A stretch of 64,000 nt of DNA from Paraburkholderia fungorum (GCF_902833645.1 NZ_CADFGE010000006.1:1-64000), one strand, 5' to 3'. Positions 7,402-17,259 are shown, counted from the stretch's first letter. Program-made: numbers and translations. Notes: generated by a model not told the origin, from the letters alone.

Positions 7402-9219
7402 TCAGGCAGGTTTTTGCTTCGCGAGTTCCTCGTCGCGCAGTGCACGGCGCAGAATCTTGCCGACATTGGTTTGCGGCAGCTCGTCGCGAAACTCGACGAG
7501 CTTCGGCACCTTGTACCCCGTGAGATTCTTGCGGCAGTGAGCGATCACCTGTTCCGCGGTCAGCGCCGGATTGCGCTTGACGATAAACACCTTCACCCGT
7601 TCGCCTTGCGCTTCATCGGGCACGCCGATTGCGGCGACTTCGCGCACGTCCGGAAGGGCCGCGATTACGTCTTCGACTTCGTTCGGATAGACGTTGAAGC
7701 CCGACACCAGGATCATGTCTTTCTTCCTGTCGATCAAACGGATGAAGCCGCGCGAATCCATCACACCGATGTCGCCGGTGGCGAGCCAGCCGTCGTCGTC
7801 GATCACCTTGGCGGTTTCTTCCGGGCGATTCCAGTAGCCTTTCATGACCTGTGGCCCCTTCACGCACAATTCACCCGCTTCGCCGATGTTGGCCCACGTG
7901 CCGTCGTCTTTCCTGAAGCGCACCTGGGTGGACGGCGCGGGCAGACCGATCGAGCCTTCGAAGTCGCGCAAATTGGTGAGATCCACGGGATTCATCGAGA
8001 CGATCGGCGAACACTCGGTCAGCCCGTAGCCTTCGATGATCGGCTTGCCGGTGACCGCCTTGAATCGATCGGCGACCGACTTCTGCGTGGCCATGCCGCC
8101 GGCCATCGCGAGCTTCAGGTTCGAGAAATCACGCTTGCAGAACTCCTCGTTATCGAGGAACGCGTTGTAGAGCGTGTTGACGGCCGTCATGCCGGTGAAT
8201 TTCTCGTGACGAATGATCATCATCACGCGCTTCATGTCGCGCGGATTGGCGATCAGAATATTGCGGCCGCCGAGTCCCATGAAGATCAACGCGTTCACGG
8301 TCAGCGAATAGATGTGATAGAGCGGCAGCGGTGTGAGCACCGTTTCGATCTCGCCGCTCAACTGGCCTTCGGACCACGCTTTTGCCTGCAACAGGTTGGC
8401 GATGATGTTCTTGTGCGTGAGCATCGCACCTTTGGCCACGCCAGTGGTGCCGCCGGTGTATTGCAGGAAGGCGATGTCGTTGTGAGTGGGACGCACGGGT
8501 GTCAGCGGCCGCGTGTAACCGATCGAAAGCGCGTCGAGTAGCGGCACCGCTTGCGGCAGGTTGTACGGCGGCACCATCTTCTTGACGTGGCGCAGCATGA
8601 AATTGAGCAGACGTCCCTTCAGATTCAGACCGTCGGCGAGCAGATCGCCCAGACCCGTCACGATCACGTTCTGTACCTTGGTGCCGGGCAACGCATCTTC
8701 AACGGTCTTCGCGAAGTTCTCGAACACGATGATGGTTTGCGCGCCGCTGTCCTTCAACTGATGCGCAAGCTCGCGAACCGTATAGAGCGGATTGACGTTG
8801 ACGACCACGCCGCCGGCCTTCAGCACGCCGAACAGCGACACCGGATACTGAAACGTGTTCGGCAGCATGATCGCGACGCGCTCGCCGGCTTTCACGCCGA
8901 TGCCTTGCAGATACGCGGCGAACGCCGCCGCCTTGCGGCCGAGTTCGCCATACGTCATGTCCGCGCCGACGCTCACGTAGGCGACGCGCTCGCGGAACTG
9001 CGCAATGCATTCGTCGAAGAATTGCACGACTGATTCGTACTGGTTGACGTCGATCTCATGAGGCACGTCGGCCGGATACGACTCGTACCAGATGCCGTCG
9101 GTGTTGGGCGCATGATTTGCCGGCTGCCCGAGTGTCTGACTGGGCGCCTGGTCTGCCGCATTCGCGGGCGCTGCGGATACCGTGGCGGACGAGAACTGGG
9201 TTTGCGTGGGCTGGGTCAT
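7402..9219 (-). CDS. fadD: Long-chain-fatty-acid--CoA ligase
   Basis: Activates fatty acids to acyl-CoA with ATP, at the inner face of the membrane. 605 aa, somewhat longer than E. coli FadD owing to an Ala/Gln/Pro-rich N-terminus (residues 1-40). The AMP-binding P-loop YTGGTTGVAKGA lies at 254-265, followed downstream by YGLTECSP and the adenylation signature GWLATGDIGVMDSRGFI, with DRKKDMILVSGFNVYP and the C-terminal catalytic Lys motif VGKILRRALRDEE. It sits 47 bases upstream of the DUF1571-like gene and 145 bases after the thiolase, all on the minus strand. Probably under the TetR regulator at 16045-16938. Confidence 0.93.
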   Translation of the reverse strand: MTQPTQTQFSSATVSAAPANAADQAPSQTLGQPANHAPNTDGIWYESYPADVPHEIDVNQYESVVQFFDECIAQFRERVAYVSVGADMTYGELGRKAAAFAAYLQGIGVKAGERVAIMLPNTFQYPVSLFGVLKAGGVVVNVNPLYTVRELAHQLKDSGAQTIIVFENFAKTVEDALPGTKVQNVIVTGLGDLLADGLNLKGRLLNFMLRHVKKMVPPYNLPQAVPLLDALSIGYTRPLTPVRPTHNDIAFLQYTGGTTGVAKGAMLTHKNIIANLLQAKAWSEGQLSGEIETVLTPLPLYHIYSLTVNALIFMGLGGRNILIANPRDMKRVMMIIRHEKFTGMTAVNTLYNAFLDNEEFCKRDFSNLKLAMAGGMATQKSVADRFKAVTGKPIIEGYGLTECSPIVSMNPVDLTNLRDFEGSIGLPAPSTQVRFRKDDGTWANIGEAGELCVKGPQVMKGYWNRPEETAKVIDDDGWLATGDIGVMDSRGFIRLIDRKKDMILVSGFNVYPNEVEDVIAALPDVREVAAIGVPDEAQGERVKVFIVKRNPALTAEQVIAHCRKNLTGYKVPKLVEFRDELPQTNVGKILRRALRDEELAKQKPA

Positions 9220-9364
9220 CGGTCGTCTCCTGAAGCCGGGGCTTCATCTGTTTGTGCGCTGGCTTTACAGCCAGTCATGCAGTAATCAAAGCAGCTATGA
9301 AAGCAGTAAGCAACGCGCTCATTGCAGCGAGCTTCGACACAGGACAATCACTGAAGCGCGACGT

Positions 9365-10666
9365 TTAGCGTTCCAGAATGGCCACCACGCCCTGGCCGCC
9401 CGCGGCGCAGATCGAGATCAGCCCGCGTGCGGTGCCGGCCGGCTTATCGAGTTGCGCCAGCATTTTCGCGAGTCCCGCGACGATGCGGCCGCCCGTCGCC
9501 GCAAATGCATGGCCGGTGGCGAGCGAGCTGCCGTTCACGTTCAATTTTGCCCGATCGATCGCGCCAAGTGGCCCCGGCAAGCCGAGTTGCGTTCGGCAAT
9601 ATTCGTCATCCTGCCACGCTGTGAGCGTGCACAACACCTGCGCCGCGAAGGCTTCGTGAATTTCATACAAGTCGAAGTCCTGCAAGGTGAGCCCGGCGCG
9701 CGCCAGCATGCGCGGCACCGCATAGGCGGGCGCCATCAGCAGGCCTTCTTTCTTGTCGAAAAAGTCGACGGCGGCGGTTTCGGACCAGCTCAGATACGCG
9801 AGCACCGGCAGTCCATGTCTGGCCGCCCATTCTTCGCTTGCCAGCAGCACGGCGGACGCGCCGTCGGTGAGCGGCGTGGAATTGCCGGCCGTCAGCGTGC
9901 CGGCGTCGCGATCGAATACCGGTTTCAGACCGGCGAGTTTTTCGAGCGTCAGATCGGAGCGCAGATTGTTGTCACGCGCCAGACCACGGTACGGCGTCAT
10001 CAGATCGTTGAGGAAGCCGCGCGCATACGCCTCGCTGAGCTTGCGGTGGCTGTCGTAAGCGAGCACGTCCTGCGCTTCGCGCGAAATGTTCCAGCGCTTG
10101 GCCATCAGCTCGCAATGCTCGCCCATCGAAAGCCCGGTGCGCGGCTCGCCGTTACGAGGCAACAGCGGCTTGAAAAACATGCCCGGCCGCAGCTTGGCCA
10201 GCGCGCCGACGCGTTGGCCGGTGCTCTTGCCGCGATTTGCCTCGAGCAGGATCTTGCGCATGCGTTCGTTGACGCCGATCGGCGCATCGGAGGTTGTGTC
10301 GACACCGCCTGCAATTCCCGCTTCGATCTGTCCGAGGGCGATTTTGTTGGCCACCAGAATGGCCGCTTCCAGCCCGGTGCCGCAGGCCTGCTGCACGTCA
10401 TAGGCCGGCGTTTCCTTCGCGAGCGTGGTGGACAGCACCGCTTCGCGCGTCAGATTGAAGTCGCGCGAGTGCTTGATGACGGCGCCCGCTGCGACTTCGC
10501 CCAGGCGTTCGCCGTGCAGGTTATAGCGGTCGATCAGGCCTTGCAGCGTGAAGGTCAGCATGTCCTGATTCGACGCGGTCGCGTAAGCGGTGTTCGAGCG
10601 GGCAAACGGAATCCGGTTGCCGCCGACGATTGCGACGCGGCGCACGGCGGGCTGCGGGTTGGACAT
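9365..10666 (-). CDS. fadI: Acetyl-CoA C-acyltransferase (FadI-type thiolase)
   Basis: Carries out the last step of beta-oxidation, splitting 3-ketoacyl-CoA to acetyl-CoA plus a shortened acyl-CoA. 433 aa, the FadI class length rather than the roughly 390 aa of FadA. The nucleophilic Cys is C95 in VQQACGTGLEAA. The ATGHAFAATGG motif carries the catalytic His, and the second Cys is at about 420 in CAAGGQGVV. No FadJ/FadB partner is adjacent; instead a MaoC hydratase and a FabG-like dehydrogenase supply the two middle steps. Confidence 0.9.
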   Translation of the reverse strand: MSNPQPAVRRVAIVGGNRIPFARSNTAYATASNQDMLTFTLQGLIDRYNLHGERLGEVAAGAVIKHSRDFNLTREAVLSTTLAKETPAYDVQQACGTGLEAAILVANKIALGQIEAGIAGGVDTTSDAPIGVNERMRKILLEANRGKSTGQRVGALAKLRPGMFFKPLLPRNGEPRTGLSMGEHCELMAKRWNISREAQDVLAYDSHRKLSEAYARGFLNDLMTPYRGLARDNNLRSDLTLEKLAGLKPVFDRDAGTLTAGNSTPLTDGASAVLLASEEWAARHGLPVLAYLSWSETAAVDFFDKKEGLLMAPAYAVPRMLARAGLTLQDFDLYEIHEAFAAQVLCTLTAWQDDEYCRTQLGLPGPLGAIDRAKLNVNGSSLATGHAFAATGGRIVAGLAKMLAQLDKPAGTARGLISICAAGGQGVVAILER

Positions 10667-10712
10667 TGCTCGGCTCCTTTGGGTCGTTGCTGGTTATCGG
10701 TTAGTGCGGGTA

Positions 10713-10743
10713 GCGTAGGTAGCGCGAAAAGCGCTACCTACGC
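10713..10743. other. Perfect 13-bp inverted repeat between thiolase and MaoC genes
   Basis: GCGTAGGTAGCGC (10713-10725), loop GAAAA, GCGCTACCTACGC (10731-10743). No T-tract follows on either strand, so it is not a textbook intrinsic terminator. Within a minus-strand operon it could act as an mRNA processing or partial termination hairpin between maoC and thiolase. Confidence 0.75.
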
Positions 10744-10785
10744 GAGCGGGATGACGCGCCGGTACGGTCCGGCCAGGTTGGCGTG

Positions 10786-11712
10786 TCATAACAGCTTCCA
10801 TTGCATACGGCCGCGCAAATGCGGTTTTTCCCCGGCAATGTCGCGTACCTCGATGTCGCGCTCGATCAGCGAAGGCGATGCGCTCCACAGCGTCGCTTCG
10901 CCGGGCAGCAGCATCGGCACTTTGAATTCGGCGGAGAGCGTGGCTTCGGCGAGCGGCTTTGGCGGTTGCAGCGCGGCGGCGGCGCGCGCCAGCGTCCACA
11001 TGCCGTGCGCGATGGCGCGCGGAAAGCCGAATACCTTCGCGGATAGCGCGCTCAGGTGAATCGGGTTGTAGTCGCCAGACACACGCGCATAGTCGCGCCC
11101 CAACTGCGGCGGCAATTGCCAGCGCGAGATGCGTTCCAGCGCATCGGGGCCGAGTTGCAGCGGATCGAGCCGGTTGCCGCTCGCGGGCACGCCGCGCTTC
11201 AGATACACACTGTCGCCGTCCCATACCGCTTCGCCGCGGCGGTACATGCGCGTATGCAGCACGAATGCCTGACCCTTGTCGTGGCTCAGCAGCGCGCCGA
11301 ATTCCACCTCGATGCGCAACATATCCTTGTAAGTGAGCGGCCGGCGTAGCCGCACGTGGTTCGCCAGATGCACGAGGCCGAGCGCCGGCCACGGAAAAGC
11401 CGGATCCGTCAGCATCAGCAGATGCAGCGGGAAAGCCAGCAGATGCGGATACGTGAGCGGCACGCCGTGCTCGGGGATGAAGCCGCAGACCTGCGAATAA
11501 CGCCAGATCGACCCCGGGTCCAGGGGCACGGCGGGGCGCACGAGGCGCAACGCCGGCAAGTGCGCTTCGCGCCCGCGTTTGACGATGCCCGACAACGCGC
11601 GCCCATACAGCTTCGCCGGCGTGGGCAAAGGTTCGATGACGACGGTCTTCGGACGGCCCGCGCTCGCTGCGTGAGCGCTCCGGAACGGATCACCCGGCTC
11701 ACCCATGCTCAT
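10786..11712 (-). CDS. MaoC-family enoyl-CoA hydratase
   Basis: A 308-aa two-hotdog protein hydrating 2-enoyl-CoA in the beta-oxidation locus. The C-terminal half has the hydratase signature: DYARVSGDYNPIHLSALSAK with the catalytic Asp/His pair, then FPRAIAHGMWTLARAAAAL. The N-terminal half (ALGLVHLANHVRLRRPLTYK) resembles the degenerate first hotdog of large MaoC proteins. Its ATG at 11712 overlaps the stop of the FabG-like gene (ATGA), so translation is coupled. A longer open frame runs into the FabG gene but is not used. Confidence 0.88.
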   Translation of the reverse strand: MSMGEPGDPFRSAHAASAGRPKTVVIEPLPTPAKLYGRALSGIVKRGREAHLPALRLVRPAVPLDPGSIWRYSQVCGFIPEHGVPLTYPHLLAFPLHLLMLTDPAFPWPALGLVHLANHVRLRRPLTYKDMLRIEVEFGALLSHDKGQAFVLHTRMYRRGEAVWDGDSVYLKRGVPASGNRLDPLQLGPDALERISRWQLPPQLGRDYARVSGDYNPIHLSALSAKVFGFPRAIAHGMWTLARAAAALQPPKPLAEATLSAEFKVPMLLPGEATLWSASPSLIERDIEVRDIAGEKPHLRGRMQWKLL

Positions 11713-13139
11713 GCTCCAATCAGGCTTTGTCCGCACACGCGCACGATCTGGCCGCTCACGCCCGCCGATCCCGGATGCGCGAGCCACGCGATGGTCTGCG
11801 CCACGTCCACCGGCTGGCCGCCCTGGCTCATCGAATTCATCCGGCGGCCGGCTTCGCGGATGGTCAGCGGAATCTTCGCGGTCATCTGCGTTTCGATAAA
11901 GCCGGGCGCAACCGCGTTGATCGTGATGCCGCGCGCGCGCAGATGCGGCGCCATGCTGTGCACCCGCCCGATCACACCGGCTTTGGAGGTGGCGTAATTG
12001 GTCTGGCCGAGGTTGCCGGCAATACCGCTGATCGACGATACGCCGATGATACGGCCGCCGTCGCGCAGGATACCGGCCGCGAGCAGGGCGTCGTCGATCC
12101 GTTCCTGCGCGGACAGGTTGATGTCGATTACGCTTTGCCACGCGGCGTCGGTCATCTTCGCGATGGTTTTGTCCTTGGTGATACCGGCGTTATGCACGAC
12201 GATATCCACGCCTTGCTCGTCGAGCGCCGCGGCGATCTGCTGGGGCGCTTCGGGCGCGGCGATGTCGAAGGCGAGGGCGGTGCCGTTCAACTGGCGCATG
12301 GTCGAATCGAGCGCCTCGCGTGCCGAAGGGATGTCGATGCCGATCACGTGCGCGCCTTGCTCGGCGAGCACGCCCGCAATCGACGCGCCGATGCCGCGCG
12401 CGGCGCCGGTGACCACGGCGCGCCGGCCCGCGAGCGGTTGTTTCCAGTCGAACGGCGGCAAGGCCGCGGTCCCGGCCCCAGCTCCTGTGCTGGCCGGCAC
12501 GCCGATCCGCACCACCTGGCCCGACACATACGCGGAACGTGGCGACAGAAAGAATCGCAACGTCGCTTCGATAGCGTGCTCGGCGCCTTTTTCCACATAG
12601 ACGAGATTCGCGGTAATGCCGCGCCGCGCTTCCTTGCCGAGCGAACGCACGAGACCCTCAAGCGCGCGTTGTGCGGTCCATTGGCGCGGGTTCGCGCAGG
12701 CTTCCGGCGGCCGGCCCAGCACGACAATGCGGCCGCACTTGCCAAGTGAGCGCAGCGTATCGTGGAAGAAACCATGCAGCGGTTCGAGCTGGCTGCTGTC
12801 TTCGATGCCGCTCGCATCGAACAGCAGCGCGGCGAGCTTGCCCTGCGAACCGGGCTCCGCTGCCTCGAAACGGCCCGTCATCAGACCATGGCGATTCGCG
12901 AGCGGCACCCACAGCCCCGCGCTTTCATGCGCCACGCTGGTCATGCCGACGCTCGCCACGAGATTCGCGAGCGCGTCGAGCAGATGCGGTTCGCGGCCCG
13001 CGCCGATCGCGATCAGGCCGTCGAACTCGGGCCGGTCCGCCCGATAGCGGCGCAGGACCTCAGGCTTCGGTAAGCCCAGCGAGCGCGCGAGGCGCGCGCC
13101 GAAGGGCGAATTGACGAAGTTCAGATAAGAGTCGTTCAT
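11709..13139 (-). CDS. High-molecular-weight FabG-type 3-oxoacyl reductase/3-hydroxyacyl-CoA dehydrogenase
   Basis: 476 aa, twice the size of ordinary FabG and like mycobacterial FabG4. Residues up to about 215 form an N-terminal flavodoxin-like domain without an obvious cofactor loop. The C-terminal SDR domain has TGAARGIGASIAGVLAEQGA (NAD(P) binding), HNAGITKD, and the catalytic GVSSISGIAGNLGQTNYATS with Ser, Tyr and following Lys. In this setting it most likely oxidises 3-hydroxyacyl-CoA between the MaoC and thiolase steps. I chose the ATG at 13139 (MNDSYLNFVN) over a GTG eight codons upstream because GGAG lies between them. Confidence 0.87.
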   Translation of the reverse strand: MNDSYLNFVNSPFGARLARSLGLPKPEVLRRYRADRPEFDGLIAIGAGREPHLLDALANLVASVGMTSVAHESAGLWVPLANRHGLMTGRFEAAEPGSQGKLAALLFDASGIEDSSQLEPLHGFFHDTLRSLGKCGRIVVLGRPPEACANPRQWTAQRALEGLVRSLGKEARRGITANLVYVEKGAEHAIEATLRFFLSPRSAYVSGQVVRIGVPASTGAGAGTAALPPFDWKQPLAGRRAVVTGAARGIGASIAGVLAEQGAHVIGIDIPSAREALDSTMRQLNGTALAFDIAAPEAPQQIAAALDEQGVDIVVHNAGITKDKTIAKMTDAAWQSVIDINLSAQERIDDALLAAGILRDGGRIIGVSSISGIAGNLGQTNYATSKAGVIGRVHSMAPHLRARGITINAVAPGFIETQMTAKIPLTIREAGRRMNSMSQGGQPVDVAQTIAWLAHPGSAGVSGQIVRVCGQSLIGA

Positions 13140-13263
13140 GTTGTTCGTTGCTCCGCTGGCCACGCCCGAAGGAGATCGCTCCGGGGAGACCCCGGACGTG
13201 TGTCAGTGTGCATCCAGTTTGGGGCATCTGCGTATGCCCGGCCCGGATGTTTTTTTAAGGCAC

Positions 13264-15762
13264 TCAGGCCGCGAGTTCCAGCGCTTTTTCGAGCGCGTCC
13301 TTGCGCTTCTGCAAGTTGGCGAGCATGTCGAAGTCCGGCGGGAAGTCGTCGACCTGCACGACTTGCGCGCCATACTTCGCATAGTCTTCCAGCACGCGGC
13401 GCTCGTCGGCGTCGATCAGGCCTTTGTGCAAGGCAGCGTCGGTCCACGCGGCCAGTTGCGGCAGGCTTTGCGGCATCGGTTCAAGCAGACCTTGCTTGAC
13501 CGCTTCACGCAGTTTCTGGTCGATCTCCGTGAAGCGTGGGTTCAGCTCGAATACGAGCTCGCCGTAGCCCAGCGCATCGACATCCGGATGCGGGACGTAC
13601 GAGTCGGACACGAGGCGGTTGCGTGCCGCGCCCGGCGTTTGCATCAGCTCCGCGATCTCGGTGCCGAGGCGGTCGGACGGCTCGCGATGCGGCAGGCCGA
13701 ACGGGAATGCCAGCGCGCGCACCAGAGCCGCGGCGACGCGATTCGGGTAGTTGGCGAGCACGCCGTCGAGCGCGTGTTGAGCCTTGTACAGCGAGTCTTC
13801 GACGCCCCAGCGCACCAGCGGCAGATCTTCTTCCTGGCGGCCTTCGTCTTCGAAACGCTTGAGCGTCGCGGAGATCAGGTAGAGCTGCGAGAGCACGTCG
13901 CCAAGACGCCCCGAAATGCGCTCACGCCGTTTCAGGTCGCCGCCGAGCACGAACATGGAGACGTCGGCGAGCAAGGCGAACGCGGTGGAGATGCGGGTCG
14001 CCGCGCGATAGTACGGCAGCAGCGGTGCGTGCGCCGTGCGCGGCTTGACGATGAATGCGCCGCCCGTGATGCCGTACACGAAACTGCGCACCACGTTCGA
14101 GAGCGTGAAGCTGATGTGGCCGAAGAAGGCCGCATCGAAATCGCGCAGCGCCTTGGCGCGATCGGGTTCGCGCGTGGCTGCCATTTCCTTCAGCACATAC
14201 GGATGACAGCGAATCGCCCCCTGGCCGAAGATGATCAGGCAACGCGTGAGAATGTTCGCGCCTTCGACGGTGATCGCAATCGGCACCTGCTGATAGGCGC
14301 GCGCAAGAAAGTTCGATGGACCCATGCAGATGCCCTTGCCGGCGGCGACGTCCATACCGTCGTTGATGACCATGCGGGCGCGTTCAGTGATGTGATACTT
14401 GGCGATCGCCGAAATCACCGAGGGTTTTTCGCCGAGGTCCACCGCATGCGCGGACAGGCGGCGCGCGGCGTCCATCACGTAGAGATTGCCGCCCATGCGG
14501 CCGAGTGCTTCCTGCACGCCCTCGAATTTGCCGACAGCGGTACGGAACTGGCGGCGAATCGCGGCATAGGCGCCGGTGCCGCGCACGGCGATCTTCGCCA
14601 TCCCCACATTCGACGACGGCAGCGAAATCGCGCGGCCCGCCGCGAGACATTCCATCAGCATGCGCCAGCCGTTGCCGACCTGCGCGCGTCCGCCGATGAC
14701 CCAGTCGAGCGGAATGAAGACGTCTTTGCCTGAGTTCGGGCCGTTCTGGAACACCGCGTTCAGCGGCCAGTGACGGCGGCCGATGTTGACGCCCGGATGA
14801 TCGGTCGGAATCAGCGCGCAGGTGATGCCGGGTTCGTCATTCGAGCCGAGCAGGTGATCGGGATCGAGCGCGCGGAACGCGAGGCCGAGCACGGTCGCGA
14901 TCGGTCCGAGCGTGATGTAGCGCTTGTCCCATGTGACGCGAAAACCCAGCGTTTCGCGACCTTCAAAAGTCCCCTTGCAGACAATGCCGACGTCGGGAAT
15001 CGCGGCCGCATCCGAGCCCGCGTAAGGGCTCGTCAACGCGAAGCAGGGGATATCCTCGCCACGGGCGAGACGCGGCAGATAGTGGTTCTTCTGCTCTTCG
15101 GTGCCATAGTGCATCAGCAGTTCGGCCGGCCCGAGCGAGTTCGGCACCATCACCGAAACGGCGGCCGCCGAGCAGCGCGTGGAGAGCTTCATGATGACCT
15201 GCGAATGCGCGTAAGCGGAGAACTGTTTGCCGCCGTACTGCTTCGGAATGATCATGCCGAGAAAGCCACGTTCCTTGATGTATTGCCAGGTTTGCGGCGA
15301 GAGGTCCTGCCACACCATGGTGGTTTCCCAGTCGTTCGCCAGATCGCACAGGCGCTCGCATTCGACGTCGAGAAACGCCTGTTCCTCGGCGGTGAGCGTG
15401 GCCGGGCCGTAGCCGAGCAAGGTGTCCCAGTGCGGGCGTCCGGAGAACAGCTGCGCGTCCCACCAGACGGTGCCGGCTTCGATGGCGTCGCGCTCGGTCG
15501 GCGACATCTCAGGCAGGATCTTGCGGAAGATGTCGAGCACGGGTTTCGTGAGCCACGTACGGCGCAGCGGTTTGAGCGTGAGGACGAGCGCGGGGAGCAC
15601 GAACACGATCGCGAGCACCGTCGTCGCCACCGGCCCCGCCGCTCCGCTGACATGCGCGGCCGCCACCCAGACGATCATGAAGGCAAGCCACCATGAGGCG
15701 CGCGCCTGAACGTAGACGAGCGCGAGAGCGGCAATGACGAGCACTAGGATGAACCACGGCAT
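13264..15762 (-). CDS. fadE: Acyl-CoA dehydrogenase, FadE type
   Basis: An inner-membrane-associated FAD enzyme performing the first oxidation of beta-oxidation. 832 aa, close to E. coli FadE (814 aa) and twice the usual acyl-CoA dehydrogenase. The ATG at 15762 follows AGGAGGAAACGTC, so I reject the in-frame extension to 15804. Two N-terminal membrane segments (about residues 2-45), then the dehydrogenase core: MIIPKQYGGKQFSAYAHSQ, PCFALTSPYAGSDAAAIPD, GPNSGKDVFIPLDWVIGG, and TVEGANILTRCLIIFGQGA toward the end of the catalytic part; a FadE-specific C-terminal domain follows. First gene of the minus-strand fatty-acid series after the TetR regulator. Confidence 0.93.
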   Translation of the reverse strand: MPWFILVLVIAALALVYVQARASWWLAFMIVWVAAAHVSGAAGPVATTVLAIVFVLPALVLTLKPLRRTWLTKPVLDIFRKILPEMSPTERDAIEAGTVWWDAQLFSGRPHWDTLLGYGPATLTAEEQAFLDVECERLCDLANDWETTMVWQDLSPQTWQYIKERGFLGMIIPKQYGGKQFSAYAHSQVIMKLSTRCSAAAVSVMVPNSLGPAELLMHYGTEEQKNHYLPRLARGEDIPCFALTSPYAGSDAAAIPDVGIVCKGTFEGRETLGFRVTWDKRYITLGPIATVLGLAFRALDPDHLLGSNDEPGITCALIPTDHPGVNIGRRHWPLNAVFQNGPNSGKDVFIPLDWVIGGRAQVGNGWRMLMECLAAGRAISLPSSNVGMAKIAVRGTGAYAAIRRQFRTAVGKFEGVQEALGRMGGNLYVMDAARRLSAHAVDLGEKPSVISAIAKYHITERARMVINDGMDVAAGKGICMGPSNFLARAYQQVPIAITVEGANILTRCLIIFGQGAIRCHPYVLKEMAATREPDRAKALRDFDAAFFGHISFTLSNVVRSFVYGITGGAFIVKPRTAHAPLLPYYRAATRISTAFALLADVSMFVLGGDLKRRERISGRLGDVLSQLYLISATLKRFEDEGRQEEDLPLVRWGVEDSLYKAQHALDGVLANYPNRVAAALVRALAFPFGLPHREPSDRLGTEIAELMQTPGAARNRLVSDSYVPHPDVDALGYGELVFELNPRFTEIDQKLREAVKQGLLEPMPQSLPQLAAWTDAALHKGLIDADERRVLEDYAKYGAQVVQVDDFPPDFDMLANLQKRKDALEKALELAA

Positions 15763-16044
15763 GACGTTTCCTCCTGTTTCGATGGTGCGTGCGAACGCAT
15801 CCACGGGTCGCGGACGGCTCGCGTTCTATTGATCTTCCAACTGGCGGTGGTGCTGCTATGTCGCGTGCCCGGGGCGCTTTTGCATGGCGCCCCTGGCGCG
15901 TTTTTCGTGTCGTGTTTTCAATTCGACAGCGTGACGTTGTTTAGGTGCGGGACTTAGACGTGCTGCTCGGATAGACGATATTCATTCATGTTTTTGCACG
16001 CGGACGGCCCGTTACGGCGCCGCCCGCATCAGCATCGATTCCAG

Positions 16045-16938
16045 TCAGGCCGTGCCGTGCAACGCGGGCTGAAACGAACTCGCCTCAACGTCGCCACCGC
16101 GGCGTTCACCGTCCGAGACCGCTGGCGACGACGTATCGAATCCGCCAGACTCACTCGATCCGCCTGACGCCGGCTGCGCACCCGCTACCCCGGCAGCAGG
16201 ATTCGCGCCTTCTGCCTGGGCTTCGGCAGCGCTTTCGGTGGCATCGCCGAGTACGGCGGCAAAGGTGGCCAGTTGCGAGCCGTCAGGCAGCGGTGCTTTC
16301 AGCGCGGCCACCATCAGCGAAGCCAGACGCGCGATCAGTTGCAGATCGTTCATCGACTTGCCTTGCGAGAACTCGGAAATCAGGCTGTCGGTATCGGTGC
16401 CGGCCAGCACGCCGGACAGTGCGCCGATCGCGAAGTGCAGACGCCAGCCAAGCTCCTCGCGCGGCAGATGCGGCAGCGCACGCTGGAAGGCGTCGAAAAA
16501 ACGCACCGCCACCGACTCGTAATGCGCATTCAGAAAGTCCCGAATGAACGCTGACGGATCGGTATAAGCGCGCCCCAGCAAGCGGAGAAAAGCCTTGCCG
16601 CCGACGCGCGGATCGCGCGACAGGCGCAACGCCGGAATGAACATCGCGCCGAGCACGTGCTCGCAGGTCAGGCGCGCGCCAAGCATTTCGTCGAAGCGGT
16701 CGAGCAGCTTGAGCCGCTCCTGGTTGAGCCGGTCGAGCCGGCGCGACAGCATCGAGTGAATCAGCGATTCCTTGCTGCCGAAGTGATAGTTGACCGCCGC
16801 GAGATTCACTTCGGCACGCGAAGTAATCTGGCGCAGGGACATGGCCTCATAGCCGCATTCGATGAAGAGTGTTTCGGCGGCGTCGAGGATGCGGGACTTC
16901 GTGTCGCCGGCATGCCGGCCTGTTGTGCGAACTGCCAT
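16045..16938 (-). CDS. TetR-family repressor of the fatty-acid locus
   Basis: 297 aa, starting at the ATG at 16938 with GGGAG upstream. The N-terminal helix-turn-helix is clear: TKSRILDAAETLFIECGYEA, then SLRQITSRAEVNLAAVNYHF, with GSKESLIHSML. The middle is a TetR ligand-binding domain; the last 70 residues are Ala/Gly/Ser low complexity, unusual for the family. It lies 282 bases upstream of fadE on the same strand. By position it resembles PsrA-type regulators, which sense long-chain acyl-CoA and repress fadE-type genes; that ligand is inference. Confidence 0.88.
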   Translation of the reverse strand: MAVRTTGRHAGDTKSRILDAAETLFIECGYEAMSLRQITSRAEVNLAAVNYHFGSKESLIHSMLSRRLDRLNQERLKLLDRFDEMLGARLTCEHVLGAMFIPALRLSRDPRVGGKAFLRLLGRAYTDPSAFIRDFLNAHYESVAVRFFDAFQRALPHLPREELGWRLHFAIGALSGVLAGTDTDSLISEFSQGKSMNDLQLIARLASLMVAALKAPLPDGSQLATFAAVLGDATESAAEAQAEGANPAAGVAGAQPASGGSSESGGFDTSSPAVSDGERRGGDVEASSFQPALHGTA

Positions 16939-17137
16939 TTTGCGTCTCCCAGTTGCCGGGCATCCGGCCCGCAAACAAGCGATTCAAATGACTATTTGAA
17001 ACAGCCGTTTTTTTTCAGGATAAAGAAGGATGGGGACTGCGATCAAGGACTCGATGTGGACTAACTCCTCTAGAAGACCTGACGAAGGTCCGCCTTTCCA
17101 GTGCACGCGGGCACGTCAAACCGCGCGGAAATAAAAA

Positions 17138-17167
17138 AGGCCGTTCCGATCGAAATCGGAACGGCCT
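17138..17167 (-). terminator. Rho-independent terminator of the MFS transporter gene
   Basis: A perfect 13-bp stem, AGGCCGTTCCGAT (17138-17150), loop CGAA, ATCGGAACGGCCT (17155-17167). Read on the minus strand it is followed by TTTTTAT, a proper U-tract. It lies 165 bases beyond the stop of the transporter at 17333. Confidence 0.88.
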
Positions 17168-17235
17168 CGTATTGCTTGCTACCTGTGTTGGCCTTGCGTC
17201 TTGTATTGCCTGCGCCGCTCGTTGGCGGTGCTTAT

Positions 17236-17259
17236 GTGCTCACGTGCTCACGTGCTCAT
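17236..17259. repeat. Three tandem copies of an 8-bp unit
   Basis: GTGCTCAC, GTGCTCAC, GTGCTCAT in series within the 3' region of the MFS transporter transcript. Short slippage-type repeat; no function apparent. Confidence 0.7.

Noticed and set aside
9182..11059. 625-codon open frame on the plus strand
   Set aside because: Fully antisense to the thiolase and MaoC genes. Long shadows are normal at this GC content; the sequence is Arg/Gln/Ala-rich with no domain.
13138..14733. 531-codon plus-strand frame
   Set aside because: Antisense to fadE, composition typical of a shadow, no ribosome site.
17236..17259. Short repeats considered as a CRISPR or recombination array
   Set aside because: Only three 8-base copies without spacers.
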